DNA of 64,000 bases from Hoeflea prorocentri. GTDB lineage: Bacteria; Pseudomonadota; Alphaproteobacteria; Rhizobiales; Rhizobiaceae. The DNA lies in NCBI RefSeq assembly GCF_027944115.1, contig NZ_JAPJZI010000001.1, forward strand, positions 4,216,001-4,280,000, read 5' to 3'. The position numbers were made by a program, and so were the translations under genes. A model generated the notes under the pieces. It saw only the letters and a program-made list of their open reading frames with translations, was not told the origin of the DNA and did no database searches. This document shows positions 7,694 to 17,662 of this stretch, piece by piece (position 1 is the stretch's first letter; each line of letters begins with the position of its first letter).

Positions 7694-8574
7694 TCCGCTT
7701 CGTCCTTGATTTCCAGCAAGCGCCGGTAGAGGGTCTTTCGGGGAAGCCCGGTGCGGCGCGCGGCTTCGCTTGCGGCCTGCGCCGGAGAGTGTGTCCGGAT
7801 AAGTTCGCGCAACAAGGCCTCGGCCTCCTCCTCGCTTGTGGCCTGCGCCGGCGGCGGCCCGATGACCAGCACGATTTCGCCCTTGACGGTATCGGCGCTG
7901 CGGTAGTGCCCGGACAGATCCGCAAGGGTGCCGCGGCGGATTTCCTCGAATGCCTTTGTCAGCTCCCTGCAGACGGATGCGGGCCGCTCGCCGCCCAACA
8001 CGGACGAAGCCGTCTCGAGCGAAGCGGCCAGACGCCGCGGCGATTCAAAAAGGACGAGGGTTGCGGACACGTCTCGAAGGCGCTCAAACCGTTCGCGGCG
8101 CGCCTTGTCTTTAGCCGGCAAAAACCCGGCGAAAAAGAAACTGTCTGTCGGAAGGCCCGAGCCGACAAGCGCCGCAAGCGGCGCCGATGCGCCGGGGATC
8201 GGAATAACCGGCAGATCGGCGTCAAGCGCGTCACCCACAAGGCGAAACCCCGGATCCGATATGAGAGGCGTTCCGGCATCGCTGACAAGTGCGACGCTTT
8301 TTCCCTCTTTCAGCGCCGCAATCAGCTTCGGGCCGGCCCGGTCCGCATTGTGTTCATGATAGGCGACAGGTTTTGTCGCGATGGCATAGCGGTTCAGCAA
8401 CGTTCTTGTGACGCGAGTATCCTCACAGGCAAGCACATCGGCCTTTGCCAGCACCTGCAAGGCGCGCAGGGTGATATCGGCCAGATTGCCGATCGGGGTT
8501 GCCACCAGATAAAGACCCGGCTCCACGGCAGGGGCCTGGAGGCTATGCGCGCCGATTTGAAACGATCCGTGCAT
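7690..8574 (-). CDS. rsmI: 16S rRNA (cytidine1402-2'-O)-methyltransferase RsmI
   Basis: A 294-residue SAM-dependent tetrapyrrole-methylase-fold enzyme that 2'-O-methylates C1402 of 16S rRNA. Family motifs include [70 protein letters not shown] and FFAGFLPAK. The C-terminal RsmI helix-turn-helix-like domain ([24 protein letters not shown]) is also present. The start at 8574 gives normal length. It is divergent from the LpoA-like gene and coupled to yraN downstream, a common arrangement in proteobacteria. Confidence 0.97.
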   Translation of the reverse strand: MHGSFQIGAHSLQAPAVEPGLYLVATPIGNLADITLRALQVLAKADVLACEDTRVTRTLLNRYAIATKPVAYHEHNADRAGPKLIAALKEGKSVALVSDAGTPLISDPGFRLVGDALDADLPVIPIPGASAPLAALVGSGLPTDSFFFAGFLPAKDKARRERFERLRDVSATLVLFESPRRLAASLETASSVLGGERPASVCRELTKAFEEIRRGTLADLSGHYRSADTVKGEIVLVIGPPPAQATSEEEAEALLRELIRTHSPAQAASEAARRTGLPRKTLYRRLLEIKDEAD

Positions 8575-8723
8575 TCGTTCAGTTTTCCATTATCCTGTGG
8601 GACGCGCCAGCTTGCCCTTGATCTTTACCCGGGGGCCGATAGGCAATATGTACGCATCTTGCCACAGCGGCAAATGCCACAGAATGGGACCCGGCACAAA
8701 CCGGGCACGGGCCGGGAGATGGG

Positions 8724-9953
8724 ATGAGACGTATTTTTGGCAAGGCAGCGCAAAAACTCACGATTCCGGCCCTGTTGGGTGCGGCGTTGGTGCTGTCCTC
8801 CTGTCAGGCAGCCAATTACGGTCTTCCCCAGGGCAGTGGCCCGACGGAACCGGCGCCGCTGACAAGTCTTCCGGTCAAGACCGGCCCGGCAACTGGCGAA
8901 GTGCTTGGCACCGGTGTGACACGGGTCGCGCTGCTGCTGCCGCTGTCCGCACCGGGCAATGGCGCCACCATTGCCCGCGAATACCGCAATGCGGCCGAGC
9001 TTGCGATCGAAACCCGAGGCCAGCAGTCGATGGAGCTGGTGATCAAGGACACAACCGGAACGGCTGCCGGCGCGATTGCCCGCACCGAGGAAGCCATTCG
9101 CGAGGGCTCGGCCATCATTCTGGGACCGGTGTTTTCGGGAAGCGTGACATCCGCGGCCTCAGTTGCCGGCCCGCAAAACCGCGTCATGATCGCCTTTTCG
9201 TCCGATCCCTCCGCAGCTTCAGGCGGCGTGTTCCTGATGTCGTTCCTTCCCAACCAGGTGGTGGACAGGACCGTTTCCTATGCGACCGGAATCGGGCTGA
9301 CATCCTTCACCGCCATATTGCCCAACGGAGCCTATGGCGCGCTGGTGGAACGCCAGTTGCGTGCGACACTTCAGGCGCGCGGGGGCGTACTGAACGGCGT
9401 ATCGCGCTATGACTACAACAATGAATCCGTTGTCGCCGCCGTCCAGCAGGTGCTGCCGGCGGTCGAACAGTCCGATGCGATCTTCATTCCCGATGGCGGA
9501 ACGGCACCGATCGCGATCGCGCGCGTATTGCAAAGCGAGGGTGTCAAGCTGCGCGACAAGCGCTTGATCGGTACGGGCCAGTGGCGGTCGTCAAAACTGT
9601 CGTCGCCCTTCCTTCAGGGCGCAATCTTTGCCGATATGGATCAATCGGGGTTTGAGGCCTTCAAGGTGCAATACAAGGAACGCTTTCAGGCCGATCCGAC
9701 GGTCAATGCGGGCCTTGGATATGACGCCGTGACAATGGTTGCGGACCTGCTGACGACCGGCAACCCGGCTGCGCTATCGCGCCAAAGCATAGAGCGGCCG
9801 CGCGGCTTTCGCGGTGTGACCGGTATATTCCGTTTTCAGGCGAACGGCGACACGCAGCGCGGGCTTGCGGTCTATCAGGTTCAGGAAGGCGACGTGACTG
9901 TCGTCGATCCGGCACCGCAGCAGTTCAGCACCTTTGATCCGGCGCAGTTCTAG
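8724..9953 (+). CDS. Penicillin-binding protein activator-type lipoprotein (LpoA-like)
   Basis: A 409-residue lipoprotein. The leader ends in the lipobox VLSSC with the acylated Cys near residue 27. The body is a type I periplasmic-binding fold (VALLLPLSAPGNGATIAREYRNAAELAI, IILGPVFSGSVTSAASVA, GLGYDAVTMVADLL). In Rhizobiales these proteins are annotated as penicillin-binding protein activators by similarity to the C-terminal domain of LpoA; an alternative view is a branched-chain amino-acid-type binding protein. The neighbours rsmI and yraN match the lpoA neighbourhood of Enterobacteria (yraL-lpoA-yraN), which supports the activator reading. Confidence 0.85.
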   Translation: MRRIFGKAAQKLTIPALLGAALVLSSCQAANYGLPQGSGPTEPAPLTSLPVKTGPATGEVLGTGVTRVALLLPLSAPGNGATIAREYRNAAELAIETRGQQSMELVIKDTTGTAAGAIARTEEAIREGSAIILGPVFSGSVTSAASVAGPQNRVMIAFSSDPSAASGGVFLMSFLPNQVVDRTVSYATGIGLTSFTAILPNGAYGALVERQLRATLQARGGVLNGVSRYDYNNESVVAAVQQVLPAVEQSDAIFIPDGGTAPIAIARVLQSEGVKLRDKRLIGTGQWRSSKLSSPFLQGAIFADMDQSGFEAFKVQYKERFQADPTVNAGLGYDAVTMVADLLTTGNPAALSRQSIERPRGFRGVTGIFRFQANGDTQRGLAVYQVQEGDVTVVDPAPQQFSTFDPAQF

Positions 9954-9960
9954 CAGGCAA

Positions 9961-10482
9961 TCAGTTCCGGCGCACGGTGGCGAGCGCTCCGGCAAAAGCC
10001 TGCGCGAAACTCTCGCGGTCATCCGGATTGAGGAAAGACCCGACATCCGTCGACCTTCCCTCGCCGGTCACGCGCATACCGGTTATGCCGAACTCTTCAT
10101 GTCGCGCAATGTGAAATCGAGCCCAGAACGGATTGAAGCGGTGTTCACGCACCCGCCCCGAGGGTGCGACTTTTCGGATCGACAGATCAGTACGCGAGAC
10201 GCTGACCACCTCACGCGCCCTGGCGGCCCGGTAGTTCAACCAGAATGCGCCGCCAAGAAGAACAAGATCGAAAATAAAAAAGCCGGTCACCGGCCAGGCG
10301 CCGGCGACGGCGAAAATCAGCCCGTGGAAGGCCGTGGCAGCGACGACAATGACCATCAATATAACAAAGCCCGTCCGCGACAGCGAGCGGTGCGGCGTCA
10401 GCAGCGCCTCGAAAACCGGCGCCTCATTGTCGCGGACCTTGTTGACCGGTCCGTCGCCATGGATGGCATTGCGTTCCCTCAT
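9961..10482 (-). CDS. DUF2244 domain-containing membrane protein
   Basis: About 173 residues. The protein starts MRERNAIHGDGPVNKVRDNE and contains LLTPHRSLSRTGFVILMVIV. Two membrane helices follow (about residues 40-85), then a cytoplasmic part with HRFNPFWARFHI, matching the DUF2244 family of alphaproteobacterial integral membrane proteins. Function is unknown. Longer starts at 10506 or 10590 would overlap the divergent nth gene; none has a clear ribosome binding site, so the start is uncertain. It is convergent with the LpoA-like gene with only seven bases between stops. Confidence 0.85.
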   Translation of the reverse strand: MRERNAIHGDGPVNKVRDNEAPVFEALLTPHRSLSRTGFVILMVIVVAATAFHGLIFAVAGAWPVTGFFIFDLVLLGGAFWLNYRAARAREVVSVSRTDLSIRKVAPSGRVREHRFNPFWARFHIARHEEFGITGMRVTGEGRSTDVGSFLNPDDRESFAQAFAGALATVRRN

Positions 10483-10504
10483 AGCGTCAGAATATAGAGT
10501 GTTC

Positions 10505-11275
10505 ATGGAAAAGGCCAAAATGAAATCCGCCCGCGCCGGCACCAAAACCGGCACGGCCGCTCCGCGAAAGCGCCGCAAAAGGTTGCCCAAGGGCGCCTAC
10601 AGCCAGGATGAGGTCACCGAGATCTTCCACCGCTTCAGCGTGCAGCGGCCGGAACCGAAGGGCGAGCTGGAACACGTTAATGCCTATACGCTTCTTGTCG
10701 CGGTGGTTTTGTCCGCGCAGGCGACCGACGCCGGGGTCAACAAGGCAACGAGAGCGCTGTTTGCCGCCGCCGACACGCCGCAAAAAATGCTCGGGCTTGG
10801 CGAAGACAAGGTGCGCGAGCACATCCGCACCATCGGCCTTTACCGCAACAAAGCAAAAAATGTCATCGCCCTGTCAAAAGCACTAATTGAAGATCATGGC
10901 GGCGAGGTTCCGCCTGACCGCGATGCGCTGGTGGAGCTGCCGGGCGTTGGCCGCAAGACGGCGAATGTGGTGCTCAACATGGCCTTCGGACAGCCGACGA
11001 TGGCTGTTGACACGCATATCTTCCGGATTGCGAACCGGGTCAGGTTGGCGCCCGGAAAAACCGTCGACGATGTCGAGGAAAACCTGCTGCGGACAATCCC
11101 GGACCAGTTCCTGCAGCATGGCCATCACTGGCTGATCCTTCACGGGCGCTATGTGTGCAAGGCCAGAAAGCCCGATTGCGCGGCCTGTGTGATTGCCGAT
11201 ATCTGCAAATCAAAGGAAAAGACCTGCGACATTCCGGCGGCTCTGGTGCCAGTGGAACAGAAGGCGATCAGTTGA
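10505..11275 (+). CDS. nth: Endonuclease III (DNA glycosylase/AP lyase)
   Basis: A 256-residue base-excision-repair enzyme acting on oxidised pyrimidines. The helix-hairpin-helix LPGVGRKTANVVLNMAFG carries the catalytic Lys151. Asp169 lies in VDTHIFR. The four cysteines 218, 225, 228 and 234 (C-x6-C-x2-C-x5-C) ligate the 4Fe-4S cluster. A basic N-terminal extension of about 30 residues (RKRRKRLPKG) precedes the usual start of homology; an internal ATG at 10520 is an alternative start. The 3' end overlaps the convergent CysZ-like gene by 8 bp. Confidence 0.97.
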   Translation: MEKAKMKSARAGTKTGTAAPRKRRKRLPKGAYSQDEVTEIFHRFSVQRPEPKGELEHVNAYTLLVAVVLSAQATDAGVNKATRALFAAADTPQKMLGLGEDKVREHIRTIGLYRNKAKNVIALSKALIEDHGGEVPPDRDALVELPGVGRKTANVVLNMAFGQPTMAVDTHIFRIANRVRLAPGKTVDDVEENLLRTIPDQFLQHGHHWLILHGRYVCKARKPDCAACVIADICKSKEKTCDIPAALVPVEQKAIS

Positions 11276-11984
11276 GAGCGAATTCTGGGTCTTTTGCCGA
11301 CAACATCTTGTGCAGATGCACCATCAGGCCAGCGGCAAAAAGCGGCGTCAGCAAATTGAGCAGCGGGATGGACAGGAAGGCGGCAATGACCAGGCCTGCG
11401 GCAAAGATGGTTGCCCGGTATTTGGAGCGCATCATTCGCACCTCCTCTTCACTGCGGTAACGCATGGCGGCGAACTCGAAGAATTCGCGGCCAAACAGGT
11501 AGCCGTTCACGAGCAGGAAAGCGACGATGTTGATACCCGGAACGAGCAGCAACAGCAGCGCGATGATATTGCCGGCGATGACGATACCCAGAAATTTCAG
11601 CGTATAAACAATCGCCCTGCCAATCGGCACGGATTCGCCCGGCCGATCACCCGGATAATCGCGGCCTTCGATGATCTCGGCAACGCCGTCGAGAAAAAAG
11701 CCGGCGACAACAGCAGTGACCGGCGCAATCAGCAGGGCCAGACCGACGGCAAGGCCAAGCCCGGCGAAGATTGCCAGGACAAAGCCCAGCCAGCCAGCCC
11801 AGTCGGGGACGCCGGGAACGAGGTGCTCAAGCCATGGCAGCGCATAGGCCATGAAAAGCCCGCGCAAAAGCGTCCATAGCCCGACAAGCATCAAGACCGT
11901 GATGCCAAGGATCTTCCAGAAGACGGACCGGGATTCAGGCGCAAGAAGATTGCGCCCGGCAAGACGCGCGGCTTCAATGATCAT
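11268..11984 (-). CDS. EI24/CysZ-like integral membrane protein
   Basis: A 238-residue protein with about five hydrophobic segments. The EI24-family pattern is present: PVTAVVAGFFLDGVAEIIEGRDYP, then LLLVPGINIVAFLLVNGYLFGREFFEFAAMR and LLTPLFAAGLMVHLHKML. CysZ of Enterobacteria is a sulfate permease of this family. Alphaproteobacterial members are often annotated sulfate transporter-like, but no sulfur-assimilation gene is nearby, so the substrate is not established. An ATG start at 11984 fits the family length. Confidence 0.88.
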   Translation of the reverse strand: MIIEAARLAGRNLLAPESRSVFWKILGITVLMLVGLWTLLRGLFMAYALPWLEHLVPGVPDWAGWLGFVLAIFAGLGLAVGLALLIAPVTAVVAGFFLDGVAEIIEGRDYPGDRPGESVPIGRAIVYTLKFLGIVIAGNIIALLLLLVPGINIVAFLLVNGYLFGREFFEFAAMRYRSEEEVRMMRSKYRATIFAAGLVIAAFLSIPLLNLLTPLFAAGLMVHLHKMLSAKDPEFALN

Positions 11985-12144
11985 GGGAGGTTTCCGGGTA
12001 GTTCATGGCATTCAGATAGGGATTTGATGCCCGGATTCAATGCAACTGCCGCAAACCAAAGGTTTTCCACCATCTGACGCTTCAATTTGACATCGAAACC
12101 GTCTAGGACGGTCGGCGGACAACACAAAGGGAGCCTGTTGCCCC

Positions 12145-13155
12145 ATGGAAGAACTCGATGTTCTTTGCGTCGGCAATGCCATTGTCGACATCATCGCACG
12201 CTGCGAAGACACGTTTCTCATTGAAAACGAAATCACCAAGGGGGCAATGAACCTCATTGATGCCGACCGCGCCGAGCTGCTTTACAGCCGCATGGGACCG
12301 GCGGTGGAGGCATCGGGCGGCAGCGCCGGCAATACGGCCGCCGGGATCGCCAGTTTCGGCGGCAAATCGGCCTTTTTCGGCAAGGTGGCCCGAGACCAGC
12401 TCGGGCGGATTTACGAACATGATATCCGCGCGCAAGGGGTCGTCTTCAGGACGGAACCGCTTGACGGCCCGCCACCCACCGCCCGCTCGATGATTTTCGT
12501 CACGCCCGATGGCGAGCGCTCGATGAACACCTATCTGGGCGCCTGTGTCGAGCTGGGACTGGGCGATGTCGACGAGGAAATCGTCGCCGCGTCCAAGGTC
12601 ACCTATTTCGAGGGTTATCTCTGGGACCCGCCAATGGCGAAGGAGGCGATCCGCAAATGCGCGGACATCGCACACGCCAATGGCCGGGAAGTCTCCATGA
12701 CGCTTTCCGACCCCTTTTGCGTGGACCGCTATCGCGACGAATTTCTCGACCTGATGCGCAGCGGGACGGTCGATATCGTCTTTTCCAACGAGCATGAGGC
12801 GATGTCGCTTTACCAGACCTCGTCACTGGACTCAGCGGTTGAGGCGATGGTGCAGGACTGCAAGCTGGCCATCGTCACGCTCAGCGAACGCGGATCGACC
12901 GTTGCGCGCAATGGCGAGCGCATATCGGTCGATGCCATCAACATCCGCGAGCTGGTGGATACGACCGGCGCCGGGGATCTCTACGCCGCCGGGTTTCTTC
13001 ACGGCTATACGAGCGGGCGGTCGCTCGAAGATTGCGCCAAACTCGGCAGCCTTGCCGCCGGGCTGGTGATCCAGCAGATCGGACCGCGTCCGCACAGTTC
13101 CCTCAAACAGGCCGGTATCGATGCGGGGCTGATGTCGGCCAGCCTTGTCGGTTAA
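12145..13155 (+). CDS. Adenosine kinase (PfkB family)
   Basis: A 336-residue PfkB/ribokinase-fold kinase. The N-terminus LDVLCVGNAIVDIIARCED, the substrate region GGSAGNTAAGIASFGGKSAFFGKVARD, and the C-terminal anion-hole motif DTTGAGDLYAAGFLHG (catalytic Asp) match the adenosine kinases common in Rhizobiales. It probably phosphorylates adenosine to AMP in purine salvage; another nucleoside or sugar cannot be excluded. AAGGGAG lies upstream of the ATG. The 3' end overlaps the convergent UPF0126 gene by 4 bp. Confidence 0.92.
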   Translation: MEELDVLCVGNAIVDIIARCEDTFLIENEITKGAMNLIDADRAELLYSRMGPAVEASGGSAGNTAAGIASFGGKSAFFGKVARDQLGRIYEHDIRAQGVVFRTEPLDGPPPTARSMIFVTPDGERSMNTYLGACVELGLGDVDEEIVAASKVTYFEGYLWDPPMAKEAIRKCADIAHANGREVSMTLSDPFCVDRYRDEFLDLMRSGTVDIVFSNEHEAMSLYQTSSLDSAVEAMVQDCKLAIVTLSERGSTVARNGERISVDAINIRELVDTTGAGDLYAAGFLHGYTSGRSLEDCAKLGSLAAGLVIQQIGPRPHSSLKQAGIDAGLMSASLVG

Positions 13156-13787
13156 GAACTGTTGTGCGGCGGACGGCCGCGCTTGTGACGGTAGGACGGC
13201 AGCCGCCAGCCGAACCGAAGCGCGCCGCCACGAATAGTGAAGGCCACCGCGAAGGCGAGGATGGATGCTGCAGCGCCGGCAACGTCCAGCCTGATCGCCA
13301 GCACATAGGCGCCGGCTCCCAACAATGCGGCGGTTACATAGATCTCACGGCGCATCAGCACCGACTGTTCTCCCGACAAAAGGTCGCGCAGGACGCCGCC
13401 AAATGTTGCCGTCAGGACGCCGGTCACAATTGCAACCGCCGGCGATGAGGTTGCCGAAAGGCCGATGGCGGCACCCATGACCGAAAACAGGGCAAGGCCC
13501 GCCGCATCCAGCCACAAAAGCCATCGATACCGCGACTCAAGCCTGTTTGCGGTAAAGAAAATCAGCACCGCAACAACCGCGCATATCAGCAGATAGACAT
13601 GTTCGCGCACCCAGAAAACCGGGGTCAATCCAAGGACGAGATCGCGCAGGGTTCCACCGCCGATGCCGGTGATCGAGGCCAGAAACAGGAAGCCGATTAT
13701 ATCAAGCTGCTTGCGCGAGGCAGCCAGCGCCCCGGTTGCCGCAAAGACCGCGACACCGGTGTAATCGAGCAGGTTCAGAATAGTCAC
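13152..13787 (-). CDS. TRIC/UPF0126 (YadS-like) membrane protein
   Basis: About 211 residues comprising two repeats of a three-helix glycine-rich module. Family motifs are DYTGVAVFAATGALAASRKQLDIIGF, LASITGIGGGTLRDLVLG and VLTATFGGVLRDLLSGEQSVL. Prokaryotic TRIC relatives form trimeric cation channels; others are linked to glycine uptake, so the substrate is uncertain. I prefer the GTG at 13787 (MTILNLLDYTG) over the TTG at 13814 because family members start close to the first helix. Neither has a clear ribosome binding site. Confidence 0.88.
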   Translation of the reverse strand: MTILNLLDYTGVAVFAATGALAASRKQLDIIGFLFLASITGIGGGTLRDLVLGLTPVFWVREHVYLLICAVVAVLIFFTANRLESRYRWLLWLDAAGLALFSVMGAAIGLSATSSPAVAIVTGVLTATFGGVLRDLLSGEQSVLMRREIYVTAALLGAGAYVLAIRLDVAGAAASILAFAVAFTIRGGALRFGWRLPSYRHKRGRPPHNSS

Positions 13788-13853
13788 GCGGCCAGCATAT
13801 AGCGGCACCGACAAACGGCAACCGCCATGGGTATTGCCCGGATCACAGGCTTC

Positions 13854-14522
13854 CTATTCGGCGTCACCGGTCGTTGTTTCTGCGGGGCTCTCAACAGGCT
13901 GCTTGGGCCCGCCCTTGGCAACCCCGACCATTGCCGGACGCAGGACACGATCGCCGATCACATAGCCGTCCTGAACCACCTCGACGACGGTATTGTTGGG
14001 CACGTCGGGATTGGGTACCTCGAACATGGCCTGATGGAAATTCGGGTCGAATTTCTGACCGGCGGGCGACAGGCGTGTCACGCCGTGGCGCTCTAGCGCC
14101 GAGAGCATGGAGCGCTCGGTGAGTTCAACACCTTCCATCAGCGCCTTCAGACCGGCGTCGGCAGTTTCGCGGGCTTCGGCCGGGATGGCGTCGAGCGCCC
14201 GGCGAAGATCATCGGAAACGGCGAGCATGTCACGCGCGAAGTTGGAGACGGAATAGGTCTTGGCGTCACGCACATCGCGCGCCGTGCGGCGGCGCAGGTT
14301 GTCCATTTCCGCCGCAAGACGCAGATATTTGTCCTTCAGCTCGTCGCGTTCGGCGGCAAGAAGCTCAAGCGGCGAAGGCTGGCCTGCCTCCGGACCGTCG
14401 TTTGGCGAAGCCGTGTCGGCCGGACCGGGCTCACCCGGCTGGTTTGCCTCCGCAGGACCGGCTGCAGCGGAATTCACGCCATCTTCCGCTCCAATATCCG
14501 TTTTTTTGGTTTCGTCGGACAT
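13854..14522 (-). CDS. grpE: Nucleotide exchange factor GrpE
   Basis: A 222-residue co-chaperone that releases ADP from DnaK. An acidic, low-complexity N-terminus (about 70 residues rich in Ala, Gly, Pro and Glu) precedes the long coiled coil ([25 protein letters not shown]) and the C-terminal beta domain ([32 protein letters not shown], then [12 protein letters not shown]). ATG 14522 has an AAAGGAAA ribosome binding site; a longer frame lacks support. It lies downstream of hrcA on the same strand with about 110 bp between, a typical heat-shock pair. Confidence 0.97.
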   Translation of the reverse strand: MSDETKKTDIGAEDGVNSAAAGPAEANQPGEPGPADTASPNDGPEAGQPSPLELLAAERDELKDKYLRLAAEMDNLRRRTARDVRDAKTYSVSNFARDMLAVSDDLRRALDAIPAEARETADAGLKALMEGVELTERSMLSALERHGVTRLSPAGQKFDPNFHQAMFEVPNPDVPNNTVVEVVQDGYVIGDRVLRPAMVGVAKGGPKQPVESPAETTTGDAE

Positions 14523-14630
14523 CGTGCGAGTTTCCTTTATAGCGGTTTTTGCTTTGTTGCCCCGCATATCGAGGTTTCAGCGGAAAAAATCAAGGGACAG
14601 GGCCGCCCGAATTCACCGCATTCGCAACTT

Positions 14631-15707
14631 TCAGCGGATCATGCGGGAAACCATCTGGGCGGTGTAATCGACCATGGGAACAATCCGCGCATAGTTGAGG
14701 CGGGTCGGCCCGATCACGCCGACTGCGCCAATGACGCGATCTTCCCCGTCCCTGTATGGCGCGACAATCAGCGAGGAGCCGGACAGGGAGAAGAGCTTGT
14801 TTTCCGAACCGATGAAAATACGCACTCCGGAGCCGGCTTCGGCCAGCTCCAAGAGCTCAATGAGGCCGTCCTTTTTCTCCAGGTCGTCAAACAGAAGACG
14901 CAGGCGTTCGATTTCCTCCATGTCCGAAATCGTATCGAGAAGATTGGCGCGGCCGCGCACGATGAGCTGCGAGGGCTGACCGTCGGCGCTTCCCGACCAC
15001 ACCGCGACACCGCGTTCGACAAGTGTCTGGGACAGCGCATCCAGTTCCCGGCTGACCTCGTTCTTCAGCTTTTTAAGCTCGCCCCTCAGCTCGTTCAGCG
15101 TGCGGCCGGCAATATGCGCATTGAGAAAATTGGCCGCTTCCGTTAACTGCGACGCCGTCACGCCTGCCGGCAGGTCGATGATGCGGTTTTCCACCTGGTC
15201 GTTGTCGCCGACGAGCACGACCAGCGCCCGTTTGGGCTCGAGCCTGACAAATTCGATATGTTTGATGACCGCATCGTTCTTGTTGGTGATCACCAGCCCG
15301 GCACCGCGCGACATGCCCGACAAAAGCTGGCTGGCCTCCGTCAGCAGGGTTTCAACCGACTGGTTGCGCTCAACGCTGCTGACCTGCCGTTCGATCATGT
15401 CGCGTTCTTCATGGGACAGATCGCCCGATTCCATGAAAGCGTCGACAAAAAACCGCAGCCCCTGCTGTGTCGGCAAACGGCCGGCGCTGATATGCGGCGC
15501 GTAGATCAGGCCCAGCTCCTCAAGATCGCTCATGACATTGCGCACCGAGGCCGGCGACAATGCCATCGGCAGGACACGCGACAGGTTGCGCGAACCGACC
15601 GGATCGCCGGAATCCAGATAGAGCTCGACGATGCTGCGAAATATCTCCCGGGTCCGGTCATCAAGGCGAGCCGGGCGCTCGATACCCATTTGCGAATCCT
15701 TACTCAT
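14631..15707 (-). CDS. hrcA: Heat-inducible transcriptional repressor HrcA
   Basis: A 358-residue repressor that in many bacteria binds the CIRCE element of groESL and depends on GroEL. A winged-helix N-terminus ([20 protein letters not shown], then [20 protein letters not shown] and [19 protein letters not shown]) is followed by the GAF-like domain ending in [28 protein letters not shown] chose [17 protein letters not shown] (15707); the longer frame to 15743 lacks support. No CIRCE repeat is visible upstream of hrcA or grpE, so its targets would be elsewhere. It is divergent from rph. Confidence 0.96.
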   Translation of the reverse strand: MSKDSQMGIERPARLDDRTREIFRSIVELYLDSGDPVGSRNLSRVLPMALSPASVRNVMSDLEELGLIYAPHISAGRLPTQQGLRFFVDAFMESGDLSHEERDMIERQVSSVERNQSVETLLTEASQLLSGMSRGAGLVITNKNDAVIKHIEFVRLEPKRALVVLVGDNDQVENRIIDLPAGVTASQLTEAANFLNAHIAGRTLNELRGELKKLKNEVSRELDALSQTLVERGVAVWSGSADGQPSQLIVRGRANLLDTISDMEEIERLRLLFDDLEKKDGLIELLELAEAGSGVRIFIGSENKLFSLSGSSLIVAPYRDGEDRVIGAVGVIGPTRLNYARIVPMVDYTAQMVSRMIR

Positions 15708-15860
15708 GCAATCGGTCTCTTGGCTGCTGCAGCGTCCATACACGTAGTTTCCCGGTCACCGCGAAAAAATCAAACGGCTTGGACCCTATATAGTGCATTT
15801 TCTTTGCAAGCGCCGCAAAGGAAGGCTAGGACCGGTTACGGATTGAACAGGAGTACCTCT

Positions 15861-16580
15861 ATGCGCCCATCAGGCAGAAAAACCGATGAGATGCGGGCCG
15901 TTTCCTTCGAGCGCGGATTTTCCAAGCACGCAGAAGGATCCTGCCTCGTCAAGTTCGGCGACACCCATGTGCTGTGCACTGCAAGTCTGGAGGAGCGCGT
16001 TCCACCATGGCTGCGCAATGCGGGCAAGGGCTGGGTGACGGCGGAATACGGCATGCTGCCCCGGGCAACCGGCGAAAGGATGCGCCGCGAAGCATCCGCT
16101 GGCAAACAGAGCGGAAGAACGCAGGAAATTCAACGCCTTATAGGCCGCTCACTCAGAGCCGTGGTTGATCTTGAAGCCCTCGGCGAGCGTCAGATATCCG
16201 TCGATTGCGATGTCATTCAGGCCGATGGCGGAACGAGGACGGCGTCGATCACCGGCGCCTGGATTGCCTTGCATGACTGCCTCAAATGGATGGAAGCGCA
16301 GGGCATGGTATCGGCCGACAAGGTTCTGAAAGACCATATCGCGGCCATCTCCTGCGGTATTTTCCTCAATCAGCCGGTCATCGATCTCGATTATGTCGAG
16401 GATTCCTCCGCAGAAACCGATGCGAATTTCGTGATGACGGGTTCGGGCGGCATTGTCGAGATCCAGGGCACGGCCGAAGGCGAACCGTTCAGCGAGGACG
16501 AATTCGCCAGTCTTCTGGGCCTTGCCAAGAACGGCATCTCGAGCCTCGTGGAGATGCAGCGGCTGGCAACAGCCGCCTGA
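15861..16580 (+). CDS. rph: Ribonuclease PH
   Basis: A 239-residue phosphorolytic 3'-5' exoribonuclease for trimming tRNA precursors. It starts [20 protein letters not shown] after an AGGAG site. Family motifs include [77 protein letters not shown] and [20 protein letters not shown]. Length and all core motifs are normal. It begins a plus-strand run rph-VOC-rdgB-hemW and shares a short intergenic region with divergent hrcA; a TATATA at 15788-15793 there could serve as a -10 for either side. Confidence 0.98.
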   Translation: MRPSGRKTDEMRAVSFERGFSKHAEGSCLVKFGDTHVLCTASLEERVPPWLRNAGKGWVTAEYGMLPRATGERMRREASAGKQSGRTQEIQRLIGRSLRAVVDLEALGERQISVDCDVIQADGGTRTASITGAWIALHDCLKWMEAQGMVSADKVLKDHIAAISCGIFLNQPVIDLDYVEDSSAETDANFVMTGSGGIVEIQGTAEGEPFSEDEFASLLGLAKNGISSLVEMQRLATAA

Positions 16581-16590
16581 GATCCGCGCC

Positions 16591-17034
16591 ATGAAACCGA
16601 TCAGCCACATATTGGAAACCGGTCTTTATGCCGATGACCTCGATGCGGCCGAGCGGTTTTACGGGGATGTGCTGGGCCTTGAAAAGGTGACGCGCGCGGG
16701 TAATCGGCACGTCTTCTTCCGCTGCGGCGAAGGCATGCTGCTGATCTTCAATCCAGCTGAATCGGTCAAGCCCCCGGGCAATCCGGCAATGCCGGTACCG
16801 GTGCACGGTGCAAAGGGCGAAGGACATATGTGCTTTGCGGCAACGGCCGAGGAGATCGCCGCGATGAAAACGCGGCTCGAAGCCTCGAATATCGCTATTG
16901 AGGCCGATTTTCACTGGCCGGGCGGTGGCCGATCTATTTATGTGCGCGATCCGGCCGGCAACAGTATCGAATTCGCCGAACCCCGCATCTGGGGTTTCGG
17001 AACAGAAACGGACACGGGCATTGAGACAACTTGA
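16591..17034 (+). CDS. VOC (glyoxalase/bleomycin-resistance fold) family protein
   Basis: A 147-residue protein with paired beta-alpha-beta-beta-beta modules of the vicinal-oxygen-chelate fold. Examples are [50 protein letters not shown] and [22 protein letters not shown]. Metal-ligand-type residues are His6, Glu/His positions and the final Glu of the SIEFAEP strand. The substrate is unknown; relatives include glyoxalase I and fosfomycin-resistance enzymes. Ten bases separate it from rph, and its 3' end overlaps the rdgB start, so it is part of the operon. Confidence 0.88.
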   Translation: MKPISHILETGLYADDLDAAERFYGDVLGLEKVTRAGNRHVFFRCGEGMLLIFNPAESVKPPGNPAMPVPVHGAKGEGHMCFAATAEEIAAMKTRLEASNIAIEADFHWPGGGRSIYVRDPAGNSIEFAEPRIWGFGTETDTGIETT

Positions 17035-17647
17035 AGACAGGAAGCTGGTCATCGCCAGCCACAATCAGGGCAAGGTGCGCGAGCTGAGGCAGCTTCTCGA
17101 CCCTCTGGGTTATACTCTGGTAACAGCGACGGAGCTGTCCCTCGACGAGCCGGAAGAAACCGGCGTGACGTTCGAGGAGAACGCCGAACTGAAGGCCCGG
17201 GCGGCCGCATCCGCGTCCGGCCTTCCATCGCTCTCGGACGATTCCGGCCTTGCAGTCGACGGCCTCGATGGGGCGCCGGGTATTTATTCGGCCCGCTGGG
17301 CCGGGCCAAAAAAGGATTTCGGCGAGGCGATGCGCCGCGTCAACGAGGAACTTGAGGCCAGGGCGCCGGACAACCGGACGGCGCGGTTTGTTTCGGTCAT
17401 CTGCCTGGCCTGGCCGGACGGTCACGTGGAGTTTTTCCGCGGCGAGGTGGAAGGCACGCTTGTGTGGCCACCGCGCGGCGACCAGGGCTTCGGCTATGAT
17501 CCGGTCTTTTTGCCGGAAGGATATGAAAAAACCTTCGGCGAGATGAGCGCCGAGCAGAAACATGGCTGGACACCCGGACAGGAAAAAGCGTTGTCGCACC
17601 GCGCGCGGGCATTCAAGCTGTTCGCCGAACAGTGCCTAACGAGCTGA
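17021..17647 (+). CDS. rdgB: XTP/dITP diphosphatase (RdgB/HAM1)
   Basis: A 208-residue Ham1-type pyrophosphatase that removes dITP, ITP and XTP from the nucleotide pool. Motifs are [59 protein letters not shown] and [20 protein letters not shown]. No ATG or GTG lies near the conserved start. The only sensible choice is the TTG at 17021 (decoded [13 protein letters not shown]), which overlaps the end of the VOC gene by 14 bases and implies translational coupling. Confidence 0.96.
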   Translation: MRQLEDRKLVIASHNQGKVRELRQLLDPLGYTLVTATELSLDEPEETGVTFEENAELKARAAASASGLPSLSDDSGLAVDGLDGAPGIYSARWAGPKKDFGEAMRRVNEELEARAPDNRTARFVSVICLAWPDGHVEFFRGEVEGTLVWPPRGDQGFGYDPVFLPEGYEKTFGEMSAEQKHGWTPGQEKALSHRARAFKLFAEQCLTS

Positions 17648-17662
17648 CAAGCGGAAACGGTT

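Noticed and set aside
15708-15860. Search for a CIRCE element or heat-shock promoter upstream of hrcA and grpE.
   Set aside because: No TTAGCACTC-N9-GAGTGCTAA repeat and no convincingly spaced sigma-32 promoter could be found by eye.
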